The notes beneath the pieces were generated by a model, which was given only the letters and a program-made list of their open reading frames with translations, had not been told where the DNA came from and searched no databases. A program made the position numbers and the translations under genes. This document shows positions 45,801 through 55,927 of a stretch of 64,000 nt of DNA, one piece after another; position 1 is the first letter of the stretch; every line of letters starts with the position of its first letter. The DNA lies in the NCBI GenBank assembly GCA_028753945.1, contig JAPNXP010000011.1, positions 4,216,001 to 4,280,000 of the forward strand, read 5' to 3'. The stretch is from Hexactinellida sp. DTS-2022. Its lineage: Eukaryota > Porifera > Hexactinellida.

Positions 45801-46880
45801 TAAATGAATGCATGGCAGAATTTACTATCACCACTGTAGAGTGTAGACATTTCTAGGCATTATTTGACTCATAATTAGTGAATTAAAATCCCTGTACAAA
45901 TGGAATAAATCCCTGTAGGCCTGCACAGAACAGGAAAAATTGTTAAAATCCCTGTACTGTACAGGGAATCCCTGTACTGTACAGGGAATCCCTGTACGGT
46001 TGGCAGGTATGCATTACAGAATCTTAGGAGGAGTTACTTTTGGTTTGGAATGCCCCAGGATTTATACGTGTGTTATCAGAACTGCGCTGTGCCTGTATGA
46101 CAAAGGCGAAACCAGCGAACCAAGAGAAAGTTCCCATCCAACCATCCAAGAGTTCAAAATGGACGGAATTTTCCCCGGCGACCTGGTAGCTATGGACATC
46201 GCAACCATCCCATGGCCCGACCGTTACTTCTTATGTATCGTCGAAAACTTCACACATTATATGGAGCTCGTTACGTTGCAGAACCAATCCGAAACTTCGT
46301 TGGTGCGCGAGTTTCAGCATGATTTGATTTTTCTGGGACATGGCGTGTCCAAAGGACTATTGACGGACCTAGCTCATAACATCGATGGGGTAGAGATCAG
46401 AGCGTTGTGCGAAAGGCTAGGGATCGAAAAACGGCACTCCTCCCCGGATTATCGGACTCGCCAAGCTAGTGGCGAGATGTTTAACTCTCGACCGTAAGCT
46501 CCCGAAAGAGTCATGGCCGGAGATCATATCCAAAGTTTCATTTTATTGTAACAACGAGAGAACTCGTCAACCAAGTTCTCGGCCCAACTTATCATGACAG
46601 AGAGGCAGCTTGTAGAAATGGGACCAGACGCTGAGCCACACTGAACATGTGGAAAGATCGAAGGAACTCTCTGAAGGATTGAGGAATCTAGCCAGAGAAA
46701 ACGACCGCCAATCCAAACACTATGAAGGCGGCGAAATTCCACTCATCACGAGCACAACTAACCAAGGAACTAGAATAGTCGGACTCTCAGCTCCTGGACT
46801 GGAGAATCCCACATAGGAGTGGACTTCGGTTGAGGTGAACTTTCCTAGCAATCAGCCAATAGAATTAACAGCTATCCCAA
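42900..46880 (+). pseudogene. Ty3/Gypsy pol remnant (reverse transcriptase, RNase H, integrase), split by an insertion
   Basis: At 43200-43600 reverse-transcriptase features are recognisable in shifting frames: INISAAYW, TFQRLMDN, and KCQF followed by a VDFI stretch. The YxDD box is replaced by YINE. 43650-43800 resembles the RNase H start (PLYDLT...GVNW). 46015-46500 is an integrase core with the first Asp (AMDIAT), a degenerate second block (TDLAHN) and GEMFNS where a catalytic Glu-Arg-Phe-Asn is usual. The two parts are separated by the element at 44112-46007. Multiple stops and frameshifts show an old, dead copy. LTRs were not found. Confidence 0.75.
44112..46007. mobile_element. 1.9-kb element with CCTGCCAAC ends inserted in the Gypsy remnant
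   Basis: The ends CCTGCCAAC and GTTGGCAGG are flanked by TA. The subterminal zones repeat AATCCCTGTACA many times in both orientations. Inside lie two inverted GT-headed repeats (44455-44975), a TTC-hairpin cluster (44995-45115) and the dispersed repeat 45385-45780. A short relative is at 55271-55595. No transposase frame is seen. Confidence 0.75.
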
Positions 46881-47002
46881 ATGCATATTTAACTGTTAAA
46901 GAGGATAGCTTCCGGCATTAAGTTGAGAACCAGATTCCAAATTGTCATGTGGAAGCGTTAAAGAGCTTTAATTCGTATGATAAACTGATAATCATATGTA
47001 TA

Positions 47003-47188
47003 CAGTAGAGTCTCCCAAAACAGACACTCCGAGAAGCAGACAACCCCTCTACAACGGACAAACCTCGTGGAACGGAATGAATTTTCTATACATGTAATAG
47101 TTAAGGACCAGACTCCGAGAAGTGGACATCTCTCTACAACGGACAAAATTAATGCCCCCAATGTGTCCGTTATTCGGAGACTCCACTG
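47003..47188. mobile_element. pogo-like MITE
   Basis: The ends CAGTAGAGTCTCCCAAAAC and, inverted, CAGTGGAGTCTCCGAATAAC are flanked by TA. The interior repeats CTCCGAGAAG and ACAACGGACAAA. Confidence 0.8.
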
Positions 47189-47324
47189 TATACTATTGTA
47201 TAATATGACAATATGTAGTGTTTATCCAATTGAAAATTATAACTGGGGAATGGGGAGCAATTCAAATTTTTCCCGTCCCATGCTCTCCCACTTATAGAGG
47301 TTGCATTGTATTTATTTAATAGAA

Positions 47325-47390
47325 ATGTTGCAGTGTAAACGCGTACCGGTGTGACGCATTTATACCGTGTACGCGTTTACACTGCAACAT
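47325..47390. repeat. 66-bp near-perfect hairpin
   Basis: ATGTTGCAGTGTAAACGCGT (47325) is repeated inverted to 47390 with a loop of about 13 bases. It may be a minimal fold-back MITE. Confidence 0.8.
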
Positions 47391-47579
47391 ATATCTTAAA
47401 CCAGAATTTGGCATTTATTAATTTCTAATATGAATGTTGGTGTTGTTATTTGCAAATTGGTGGAAATTCAAAATTATCCTAATAGCGGTTGAGTGATCTG
47501 TCGGAAAACGATCGAAACTGAAAGGATCGCTATTTTGATAAATTGACTTTACTGTATGTTATGCGAGATGTTGTCAATC

Positions 47580-48055
47580 GGGAGATGTTGTCGAACTCGA
47601 ATCGCCTACATCTCCCGCGGGAGATGTAGGCGATTTACCATGTGTGGCTTCAATTGTTTATAATTATGGTTTCTATTATTGTAATATTTATTATTAGTTA
47701 GCAAACTTTAAATTAGTTATCCAATTTCTCATATACGTAGATAATTAACCTGCCAAATACAAAGGTTTATCTTGTATATGTATACTCAATAATTTTTTTG
47801 TCCGGAATTGATTGAGGAATTGCTAAGAGGTACAGACTTAAAATTTGCATGGGTGTTGGAAATACCCATCTATAAACAACTTAGAATATCTAAGAAAAGT
47901 ATCAACGACTTATGTTCATTTGTTTGTTTCTTTGTTGGTTTTGTTTTGTTTTGACATATTTGTTCCGGCTGCAAATTGATTCCGGTCATAAATTGTTCAT
48001 TTAACAAATTAGTTCAGGACTAAATTTAGAGTGTAGATCAATTCAATGGACATGG
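47580..48055. repeat. Block B, partner of 9560-10035
   Basis: Starts near the palindrome CATCTCCCGCGGGAGATG and ends near GATCAATTCAATGGACATGG. Inverted with respect to the copy at 9560. Confidence 0.75.
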
Positions 48056-48425
48056 GTTTGGGTTTTTCCTAAGGGAATGGGATGGGAATGGGAACGGAAT
48101 TCCATTCCCACGGCAACCGTGGACTGATTACTGGTATACATTAAGCCGGAACGAATTTTCTATGGAATAGACAAACCCATAATGTAATTTTAATATTGAA
48201 ATTCTAGTTAAATTAAACATTGGGGAAGTGCAATCAGAAGGAGCACACTCCCATCCCGTCTGTGAGGGGTTTTTTTATTTTAATATTTAGGTATTTCTAT
48301 AGATTGCATAATTTTTGCATGAAACCTCAATAAAACAAAAATATATAGTCAAATAAAACAAATATTTTCTGAAAATGCCAATTTGAGATTCTCTAGGAAG
48401 CAAATGAACTACAGAGGCTCCGACC

Positions 48426-48582
48426 CAGTGGCGTCGTGCTTGAACACATTCTGGGGGGCACAGAGTGTCGTAGTTAGTGACCAGATCAATGTTTTTCGGG
48501 ACAAGCCATTAAAAAAGGGGGGGCACAGGAAATTTTGGGGGGGCCCCGGGCCCCCCCGGGCCCATAGAGCACGACGCCACTG
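48426..48582. mobile_element. 157-bp hAT MITE with 8-bp target duplication
   Basis: The ends CAGTGGCGTCGTGCT and AGCACGACGCCACTG are flanked by CTCCGACC and CTCCGATC (7 of 8 identical). Central G/C tracts. Confidence 0.85.
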
Positions 48583-48789
48583 CTCCGATCTTACATTATG
48601 TAAATGTAATTGCTATTCTTGTAGATACGATCATACGTAAGGAGCTCCAAAGGAACGTGCTCCAAATATTGAGGAGCAATTTATTAATAAATAATTATTA
48701 TTCTAAATTATTATATTTTTTCGATATACTATTATACTGAATGGATATATTTAGAAGTTATTAAAACATATAAAGTTAAAACTACTCAC

Positions 48790-48829
48790 TTGGTTGAGGA
48801 GCTGGCTCTTTAGGTAAGACAGTTGCCAT
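48790..48829 (-). CDS. Candidate first coding exon of the copy 2 ferritin-like gene
   Basis: ATG, 13 codons (MATVLPKEPAPQP) plus one base, then donor GTGAGT on the minus strand. Counterpart of 10331-10370. A further related but diverged start (MTTALEKEP) is at about 49648-49690. Splicing to 40449 would keep the frame. Confidence 0.35.
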
Positions 48830-49319
48830 TCTTTCTATATTTACATTTTTTAATTAGTATATTATCATGAGAATTTACTATTATTAATGAGTATTAACCT
48901 GGGCGAATATGAGGCTAACAGCAGCTTGTTAAGTGTCTTGCAACAGGGTAGTGAAGCTAATAAGAAATTATAGCTGTAAAGGAATTGAAAAAATTTCAAT
49001 CATTACTAATCAATGAGTTATCGATTCTAGCAGGGATTATTAAGGATCCCAGAGAGTATTTGACTATTGTTACTCAAAGGTATGCGAAATTAAACACTCC
49101 CATAGACAAAAAATTGCATTCCCAATATGGAATGAGGCCTGAAAAAATTAGGGTTCACTACAATGCCATCCTTTTTTTAGGCATCGTGCCTTAGGCGCAT
49201 TTAATTACAATTCTGACTAAACACATATCCTTTCAATAATCCTATATAATACAAAGTTGGCCCACCAAATACATACAGATGCAACTGTATACAATCACTT
49301 ATCTTAGTAGATGATCAAT

Positions 49320-50467
49320 TTATTATATATATAGATTTAATTGAAGTTAATGGCATCCAGTTAGGCATATTCTGGAGCCAAGGACTGGTGAGTAATATTA
49401 TATGATCATTCCATAAATGATGTAGGTTAGATCTACTTTACACAAACTGATAAAAATAGCTCATTATTTCAAAACTAATTTCTAGTTATGTATCAAATAT
49501 ATATTAATCAAATTCATAATTTAACAAACTTGTATTATTTTAGGAAATATATTTAAATGTACACCTAGCGTATCTCATGATTTGCATTAAGTGAAGAGCC
49601 TTTGTACAAAGAAATTAAAAGAGTATTCGGTGAAGAGATAAGAAAATCAATCAATTGGTGGGGTTCTTTCTCTAAGGCAGTCGTCATTCCTTTCCATATT
49701 GTTAAATTTGTTGATTAATTGATTGTTATGAACGTTATTTGTACATGATTAATAATTTGTTTAACACTACACGCTACGCTTGCTAGGTCGCTTCGCGACG
49801 TGTGGCAACCACACAACAATCGCTTTGCGGTCATTGTGTATTACACTCGGCACATCGTGCCTAGTAAAGAGAAACTATTAAAGATTTTGAAATAAAATAT
49901 TTTTCAAATTATGCAATATCATGATGACGTAATAATCTAATATAGTGAGCCAGAACGTTACGGTCTCAGACCCACGATGGACTACTTATAGTGTGAGTGG
50001 TTTCGTCCCATTACAGGAACTCATCAAGAGGGTAACCCCGACCACCTAGAGTCCTAGACCTTAGCCCGTCCGTTCCCAATTACCACCGTACTGTCGGGAC
50101 AAACATCTGTAACCCATGAGACACCTGTCCTGAAAATTTCAGTTCTTAGTTAATAAAACTCTGTTCTGTGGATGGGATGTGGAAGGAAAATATACTAAAG
50201 TAGTAAGATTAGAACTGGCCCACTATACTATACTATAGTCAGCACAGTAAAAGGACACTAATTTCGAATTTACAAATTCTAATACGTATTCAGTTAATGT
50301 TCATAATTTGTATTTCATTGGTTGTTTGCATACATAACATACGTACATCTTAATAAGATTCATTCAATTTAACAAATGAGTGGTAGATTTGATGTTAAGG
50401 TTCCTGAATCAAGTATTCATCTAGGACTAAAAGTACATCTAAAATCCTCAGTGCTAAAATTTTTAGC
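49320..50467. other. Intergenic with relic exon and hairpins
   Basis: 49648-49690 (minus) resembles the candidate first exon. 49770-49865 has a GTCGC-TTC-GCGAC hairpin and ACACAACAATCGCTTTGCGG-type repeats. About 50205-50250 is a single copy of the CTATACTATA MITE. No intact gene. Confidence 0.5.
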
Positions 50468-50475
50468 CTGATGTG

Positions 50476-51393
50476 CAGGGACGTCGCCAGGATTTTTCAT
50501 CTAGGGGGGGCGGAAAAATTACCAGGGGGGGCATGCCCCCCCTCCCCCCCCCCCTCACAAAATTAGTATCAACGAGAGTCGATTATAATATGAAATTATC
50601 AAGTTTCTATTTTATATATTAAATCTAAATGGTTTTTTTTTGTTGTTGTTGTTTGTTTGTTCGGAATTGATTGAGAAACTGGGTAAGAGCTACAGACTTG
50701 AAATTTGGCAGGGAGGTGGGTAACTACGTATCTAGAAACAAGTTCTATTATCTAAGAAAAATATTAACATCTTCAATCTCAAAAGGTAACAAAACCTTTA
50801 ACCAATTAAATTCGATCGTGGCACTGTATGGATTAGCAGCTAGCATTCAATTAGTATAAATTGATTTAGTGTCTCTAACATTTGTTAAGAGTGCATTATA
50901 GAATGCCAATCTGAAACTGCAATTTAATTGGGCGAGAGAAAAATAATAAATCCAATCAATTATTTGTAATTTACATGTTTTGAAGGGTCGTGGCCGCTTA
51001 CTTCCAACGACTATATATGGAGTAATTAAGTAAGCTGATTCCAAATATGATGTTGTTAACAACCCATGTGTATATATTTGTTGTTTAGATGTAGACGTTA
51101 TAAGGAATTTACAAATGTTACTTCTGTTATTTGTTGGTTGGGATATATGAGGCACCAGAAGGGTGCTTTCTGCAGCCGCGCAGCGAAAGCAAGCGAAGCG
51201 CGCTTGTATACATAATAATAATAATAATATTAATAATAATAATAATACACATACAACGTTATTTGGCAATAATTTAGCAGGGGGGTATGTCCCGGGGCAC
51301 GAAATTTTACCAGGGGGGGCATTGCCCCGGGGCGAGGATTTCTACCAGGGGGGGCATTGCCCCCCCTATGCCCCCCCCGTGGCGACGTCCCTG
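50476..51393. mobile_element. 918-bp hAT-type element with 8-bp target duplication
   Basis: The ends CAGGGACGTCGCCA and TGGCGACGTCCCTG are flanked by CTGATGTG on both sides (50468-50475, 51394-51401). Subterminal GGGGGGGCAT/ATGCCCCCCC motifs recur. The interior contains part of the block-B-type repeat near 50640-50790. Small frames inside are not genes. Confidence 0.85.
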
Positions 51394-51789
51394 CTGATGT
51401 GATGTCCTCAATTAGGAACAAAAATCTTAAATTAAATATATCACGATGCATTAATTATTCTCGAATAGAGTTAAACTACATGACTACACATAATTGGTTA
51501 AGGAACATGCGAAATAGATTGTAATTTATTTCAGCATTAATCTTAAATATCTTCTAGTCTAGTCTATAAACTATTAAGATACTTTCCCCATTCAGATAAA
51601 TATGCATAATAGTTGAGTTCTGATTTACCCAATTTTCACACGTTACTAGCATGCAACTGAATGAAATTGAGTAACATCAAAATTACGATAGATAAGTTGC
51701 AAGAATAGTTAATGAAAGAAATTCTATGTGATCATAATATTTTATAATATTTCATTTTAATCAATGGTTCAATTATTTAGGGCGTTCTC

Positions 51790-52600
51790 TTGAAATATAA
51801 TAACCAACAGAAAATCCTCAATTTGAATAGTATTGGGTTGTCTTCTTAGCAAAGTTCAAATTCCACACATGTTTAAGGTGGAGTTACTTCCTTTCTATGA
51901 ATACTAATTATATTAATTATTGGTACGGACTGGTAGACAACTAAAGTACTGAATGTACTTATTCATAAACTCCTCAATCATAATTATTTGATTAATTAGA
52001 ACTATTATAACGTAGCTGATAGTAATTATAAATTTTCCCAATAATATTATATTTAGCATTTATAACCAAGGACCTTAAGGACCTTACAAGCAGTGGTGTT
52101 GTGCAAGGAACAGCGATAATTTTTCCCTGGAATACTTTTCAGACATCTGTCAGAAGCGTGGAAAGTATTCCAGGGCAAATTCACTACCGCTCCCCCACTT
52201 CTGAAATTTCTAGATAAATTGAATTATCACCATAAATTTCAGAATAGCTAACATACGTTTGGCAAAAACTTTTAGTCGATTTCGCAATGTATTCCTCAAA
52301 TTGTTCCAACATTTAGTTAACATCACTGCATATTATTGGTTAATACTTCCATACAAACCACTAACTCAAAGGAGTTAATTTTGTTCCCCTTTCATTGGTA
52401 ATTTTTACTAACTTCCAATAAGAGTTTTCATAAAAATAACCCAAATAGCAAAATAGTTAAATATTGAGAAAATAGGACTATACATAACTGGTAGTCGGAT
52501 ATCTTAGGTTTGTCAGTATGCTCTTTTCTCTCAATACAGTTCTTAAAATGAATTGTATTAGGTTTAGTTAACTCATTGATTTTTCTACACCTGCAGCACC
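51790..52600. repeat. Diverged duplicated block (partner 35020-35660)
   Basis: Shares ordered segments with 35020-35660 and precedes a relic of the ferritin-like gene, as the partner precedes copy 2. Confidence 0.6.
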
Positions 52601-52847
52601 CTCTGATTCATTGAACACAAATTATCAAAGATACTTTAAATTTGAACAGTAGGTATTATTATTATTTATTATTTTCGAGCTTTGGTTGCTAGGTTGTTTC
52701 AAGAATAAACTCAGCCGAGTAACCGCAAAACGGTTGGTATTTGGTTTCATAACTTCAATTGGTTGAAAATACTAGTTCTCCTTAACATTGTAAATATTAA
52801 TATTTATCATTCGTTTAGTCTAATTAGGGATGCATCTTTAATTATTT

Positions 52848-53175
52848 GTAGATTAAGTTTTTTTAAGGTTTGGTATGTTACCAATTCAAATAAGAAAATC
52901 GCAGGTCTGTTTGTTACATATCTTGAACATATACGATGATCATAAACAGACTTTTGCATTCCCGTCTTAATAAATATGGAGCAAATACTAATATTTTAGC
53001 AATACAGCAACCTCCACTAATCTCCTCTGCTAAATTTATCACGCTATAAATTATCACTCATATAGGTATTCAAACATTACTTTTTTTTTCCAGCTCAACA
53101 CCTGTTTGCAATGCTTCTCTTAAGATAGTGAAGTTGGCTACATTGGTCAATCTGTAAACCGTTGAGGAGGTACGG
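52848..53175 (-). pseudogene. Relic of the ferritin-like gene (longer)
   Basis: The minus strand resembles 2065-2395 of copy 1 over about 330 bp, including the segment encoding LREALQTGVELE (first ferritin helix) and the ATGATCATAAACAGAC region. There are frameshifts and stops. Joined at 52680-52847 to the same non-coding sequence as the 32389 relic. Confidence 0.8.
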
Positions 53176-53179
53176 TTCA

Positions 53180-54480
53180 CTACTGGAAGATGAATACGTA
53201 CGTGCATATGTGTATACGAGTTACTAAATACATTTACGCAAGTACTTTTACACAATTAAACAAATATTAATCCGACTAATTGAAAATTTTGATTTGATTA
53301 TGCAAATATTGCACCAATTAAAACATAAAAATTGCCCGGAATAACCAAACTTGGACTCAATTAATCAAAATTTTTACCAAATTGAATGAGAATCTTTGGG
53401 AGTGTGCTCCTATTTATTACAAACAATATTCATAAAGTTGATCTTTGGCGTATATTTGATTGAAGCCATAAAACCAAGATAATTAGTCAACAACATAATT
53501 ATTTAACATTTCTCGAATGCAAAAATTAATCACTCGGGACCTGACCATACATTATGTGAATGTACAAATTGCTATCTTGATAGATACAAAAGGAGCGAAA
53601 AATGAGTGCTCGTTTTGAGATAAGGAGCGCAGATCAAAAATTGAGGAGCGCTCACTGCTCTGAACAAGAAGGGATAATTATTCCATAATTTTGAGTAGAA
53701 CTTCTTGACATTTTGTTGGACAACAATTTACTGATACTTAGCAGCAATCAATTTCATATTTTGGCGGTCACGGATTGTGATTGTTACTGCAATGAACGAA
53801 TAGTACAACGTAACTTTCATGCTGAATTAAAGATCGCGAGATTTTTTGTCTTTGGTGAACTATCCTAACTCAATAGTAATATTTTACAGAATACAGTATA
53901 CTGTATTCTAGTAGAACTAGTAGAACTCGGTTAAGACGTACCACCTTGGGGGAGACAAGAAAAAGTACGTACTAACCGAGGTACGTCTTATCCGTATGGA
54001 TATTCCACAAGTTGAAATACTGACTTGTTCAATGATATGAATACGATGTATGGTATACAAGTAAACAACACACCTAAAGATATGGTTAAAGTATTTTAGT
54101 TGTCACCTACTCACTTAAACCAAATAATAACTGAGTTCTGCTGATACTTTTCTAGAGTACGTACTAACCGAATTAAAATACTTACATTTTGTTTACTTGG
54201 GAATATAAATTGGTACGTCTTATCCGAGTACGTATTAACCGAATCATTTATAATGGATCAGATAGGAGAGAAAATCGGTTATTAGCGAACAGTACGTAAT
54301 ATCCGAGAGTACGTCTTAAGCCGAGTACGTACTAAGCGAGTTCCACTGTAGTTAACTGGTGGATGAAATCCCTAAAGTTAACCGATATTAGCAACGGTTA
54401 ACCGAAACCACCTTTGCTAAAAGTGTACACTACAATGTGACTACATTACATTGTTTACTTTGTAAACATTATGTTGTATC
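53180..54480. other. Intergenic with a GTACGTCTTA-rich element
   Basis: 53585-53665 is a GAGCGCTC patch. About 53919-54348 is bounded by TAGAACTCGGTTAAGACGTA and, inverted, CAGTGGAACTCGCTTAGTAC and repeats GTACGTCTTA, probably a decayed pogo-like MITE. No gene. Confidence 0.5.
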
Positions 54481-54692
54481 ATGGCCTACTTAATATACGG
54501 CTAAATATGTCACCGAGAAGGCCATGAAACGAGAAGGCCAGTTTCTAATTTTAATTATAAGCTAAACTATGCTTCATATTGTTATTATTTGTATTGTATA
54601 TGGGGTAATCAACCATCACGAGTCCAATGGAACCACTTTTGAGATTCTGAGATTTGTGGTTAAGCTGTTAAGGCGCCATTTAATGATGACGG

Positions 54693-54960
54693 CAGTGGCG
54701 TATCCAGGGGGGGGATTTGGGTGTTCAAACACCCCCCTCATAACTGGTTTTCAAAAGGAATATGTTATTATTTAGAATTTGGTCCAACTGCACAATGTTA
54801 CACTCCTCCTACTATGTGACAAGAATAGCTGTACATCGATGTTTGAGCGTCTAAGATTCAAAAGATTTCTGGGGGGCTTGCCCCCCAGACACCCCCTTAC
54901 CATCGCTCGCTAAGCTCGCTCCAAAGCACCTCCCTCACGATAATCCTGGACACGCCACTG
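54693..54960. mobile_element. hAT-like MITE with CAGTGGCGTRTCCAGG ends
   Basis: Inverted ends CAGTGGCGTATCCAGG and CAGTGGCGTGTCCAGG; 268 bp with GGGGGG/CCCCCC subterminal tracts. No clear 8-bp duplication. Confidence 0.65.
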
Positions 54961-55270
54961 GACAGTGACAATCTATAGTAAATTTAAAAGATTTCAAATG
55001 TCATAAATTTCATTTTCTTGCTACTTTCTAATAATTTTATAGCAGGAATACTAAATAGGGGTATATTTCATAGCCCAAAGGCTACTAAATCACAAAATGG
55101 CGACAATCTAAAAATTTAAAAATTATAAAGCTACCACATGCTAAAAATACAAGTATTATACGAGTTACAACTTACTATTTTCGTCCATAAAACGTATATA
55201 ATTGCTGGTTTATATATATATTCATTCTCATTCTCATTCTATATTCTGAAAATGTAACTAAGTATACATA

Positions 55271-55595
55271 CCTGCCAACCTATTTGAGACATATCCCTGT
55301 ACGAGGCTCCTATATCACCCTGTACATTTACCAAAATCCCTGTACACCCCAAAAATCTTTCTTGTAGAGGTGAAAAAATTAGTTTATATAGACTGTACAG
55401 GGAATCCCTGTTAGCGTCGAATAGGAACAGATTATTTACACAAAACAAAATGCTGTATTTAGATGGTGTAGACATGTTTAGGTATTTTAATAGACTCACA
55501 ATCAATAAATTTTCCCTAGCTAAAAATCCATGTACAAATTTAAAAATCCCTGTACTGTCCAGCCAAAATGGTCAAAATCCCTGTACGGTTGGCAG
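55271..55595. mobile_element. Short CCTGCCAAC-type MITE
   Basis: Starts CCTGCCAACC and ends GGTTGGCAG, with several AATCCCTGTAC motifs near both ends; a deletion relative of 44112-46007. Confidence 0.7.
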
Positions 55596-55927
55596 TTATC
55601 AGTATATTAGCAAATTATCTTCATTTTCTCGTAGTTCTTTAGTCTCAAATTGTATATTTTGTATATTTGTGGTGTCATCATTAAATGGCGCCTTAACAGC
55701 TTAACCAAATATCTGATTCTCAATAGTGGTTCAATTGGATTCGCGATGGTTGATTACCCCATATACAATGCAAATAATAACAATATGACTTTATATGAGG
55801 CATAGTTTAGCTTATAATTAAAATTAGAAACTGGCCTACTCGTTTCATGGCCTTCTTGGTGACATATTTAGCCGTATATTAAGTAGGCCATGGTTGTATG
55901 TATACTGTAATTTCAAAAATATTAGCT

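Larger units (their letters stand above)
48290..49310. repeat. Block C, uninterrupted copy
   Basis: Matches 10060-10682 and 31045-31260 continuously across AGGCCT at 49135-49140. It carries an extra 157-bp hAT MITE at 48426-48582 and the candidate exon at 48790-48829. Confidence 0.85.
54481..55891. mobile_element. 1.4-kb fold-back element with ~210-bp arms next to the giant GTPase gene
   Basis: The arm 54481-54690 is repeated inverted at 55673-55891 with modest divergence (shared segments include GGCCATGAAACGAG and CGCCATTTAATGATGAC). It encloses two other elements: 54693-54960 (ends CAGTGGCGTATCCAGG) and 55271-55595 (CCTGCCAAC type). The right arm stops 36 bp before ATG 55928. Confidence 0.8.
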
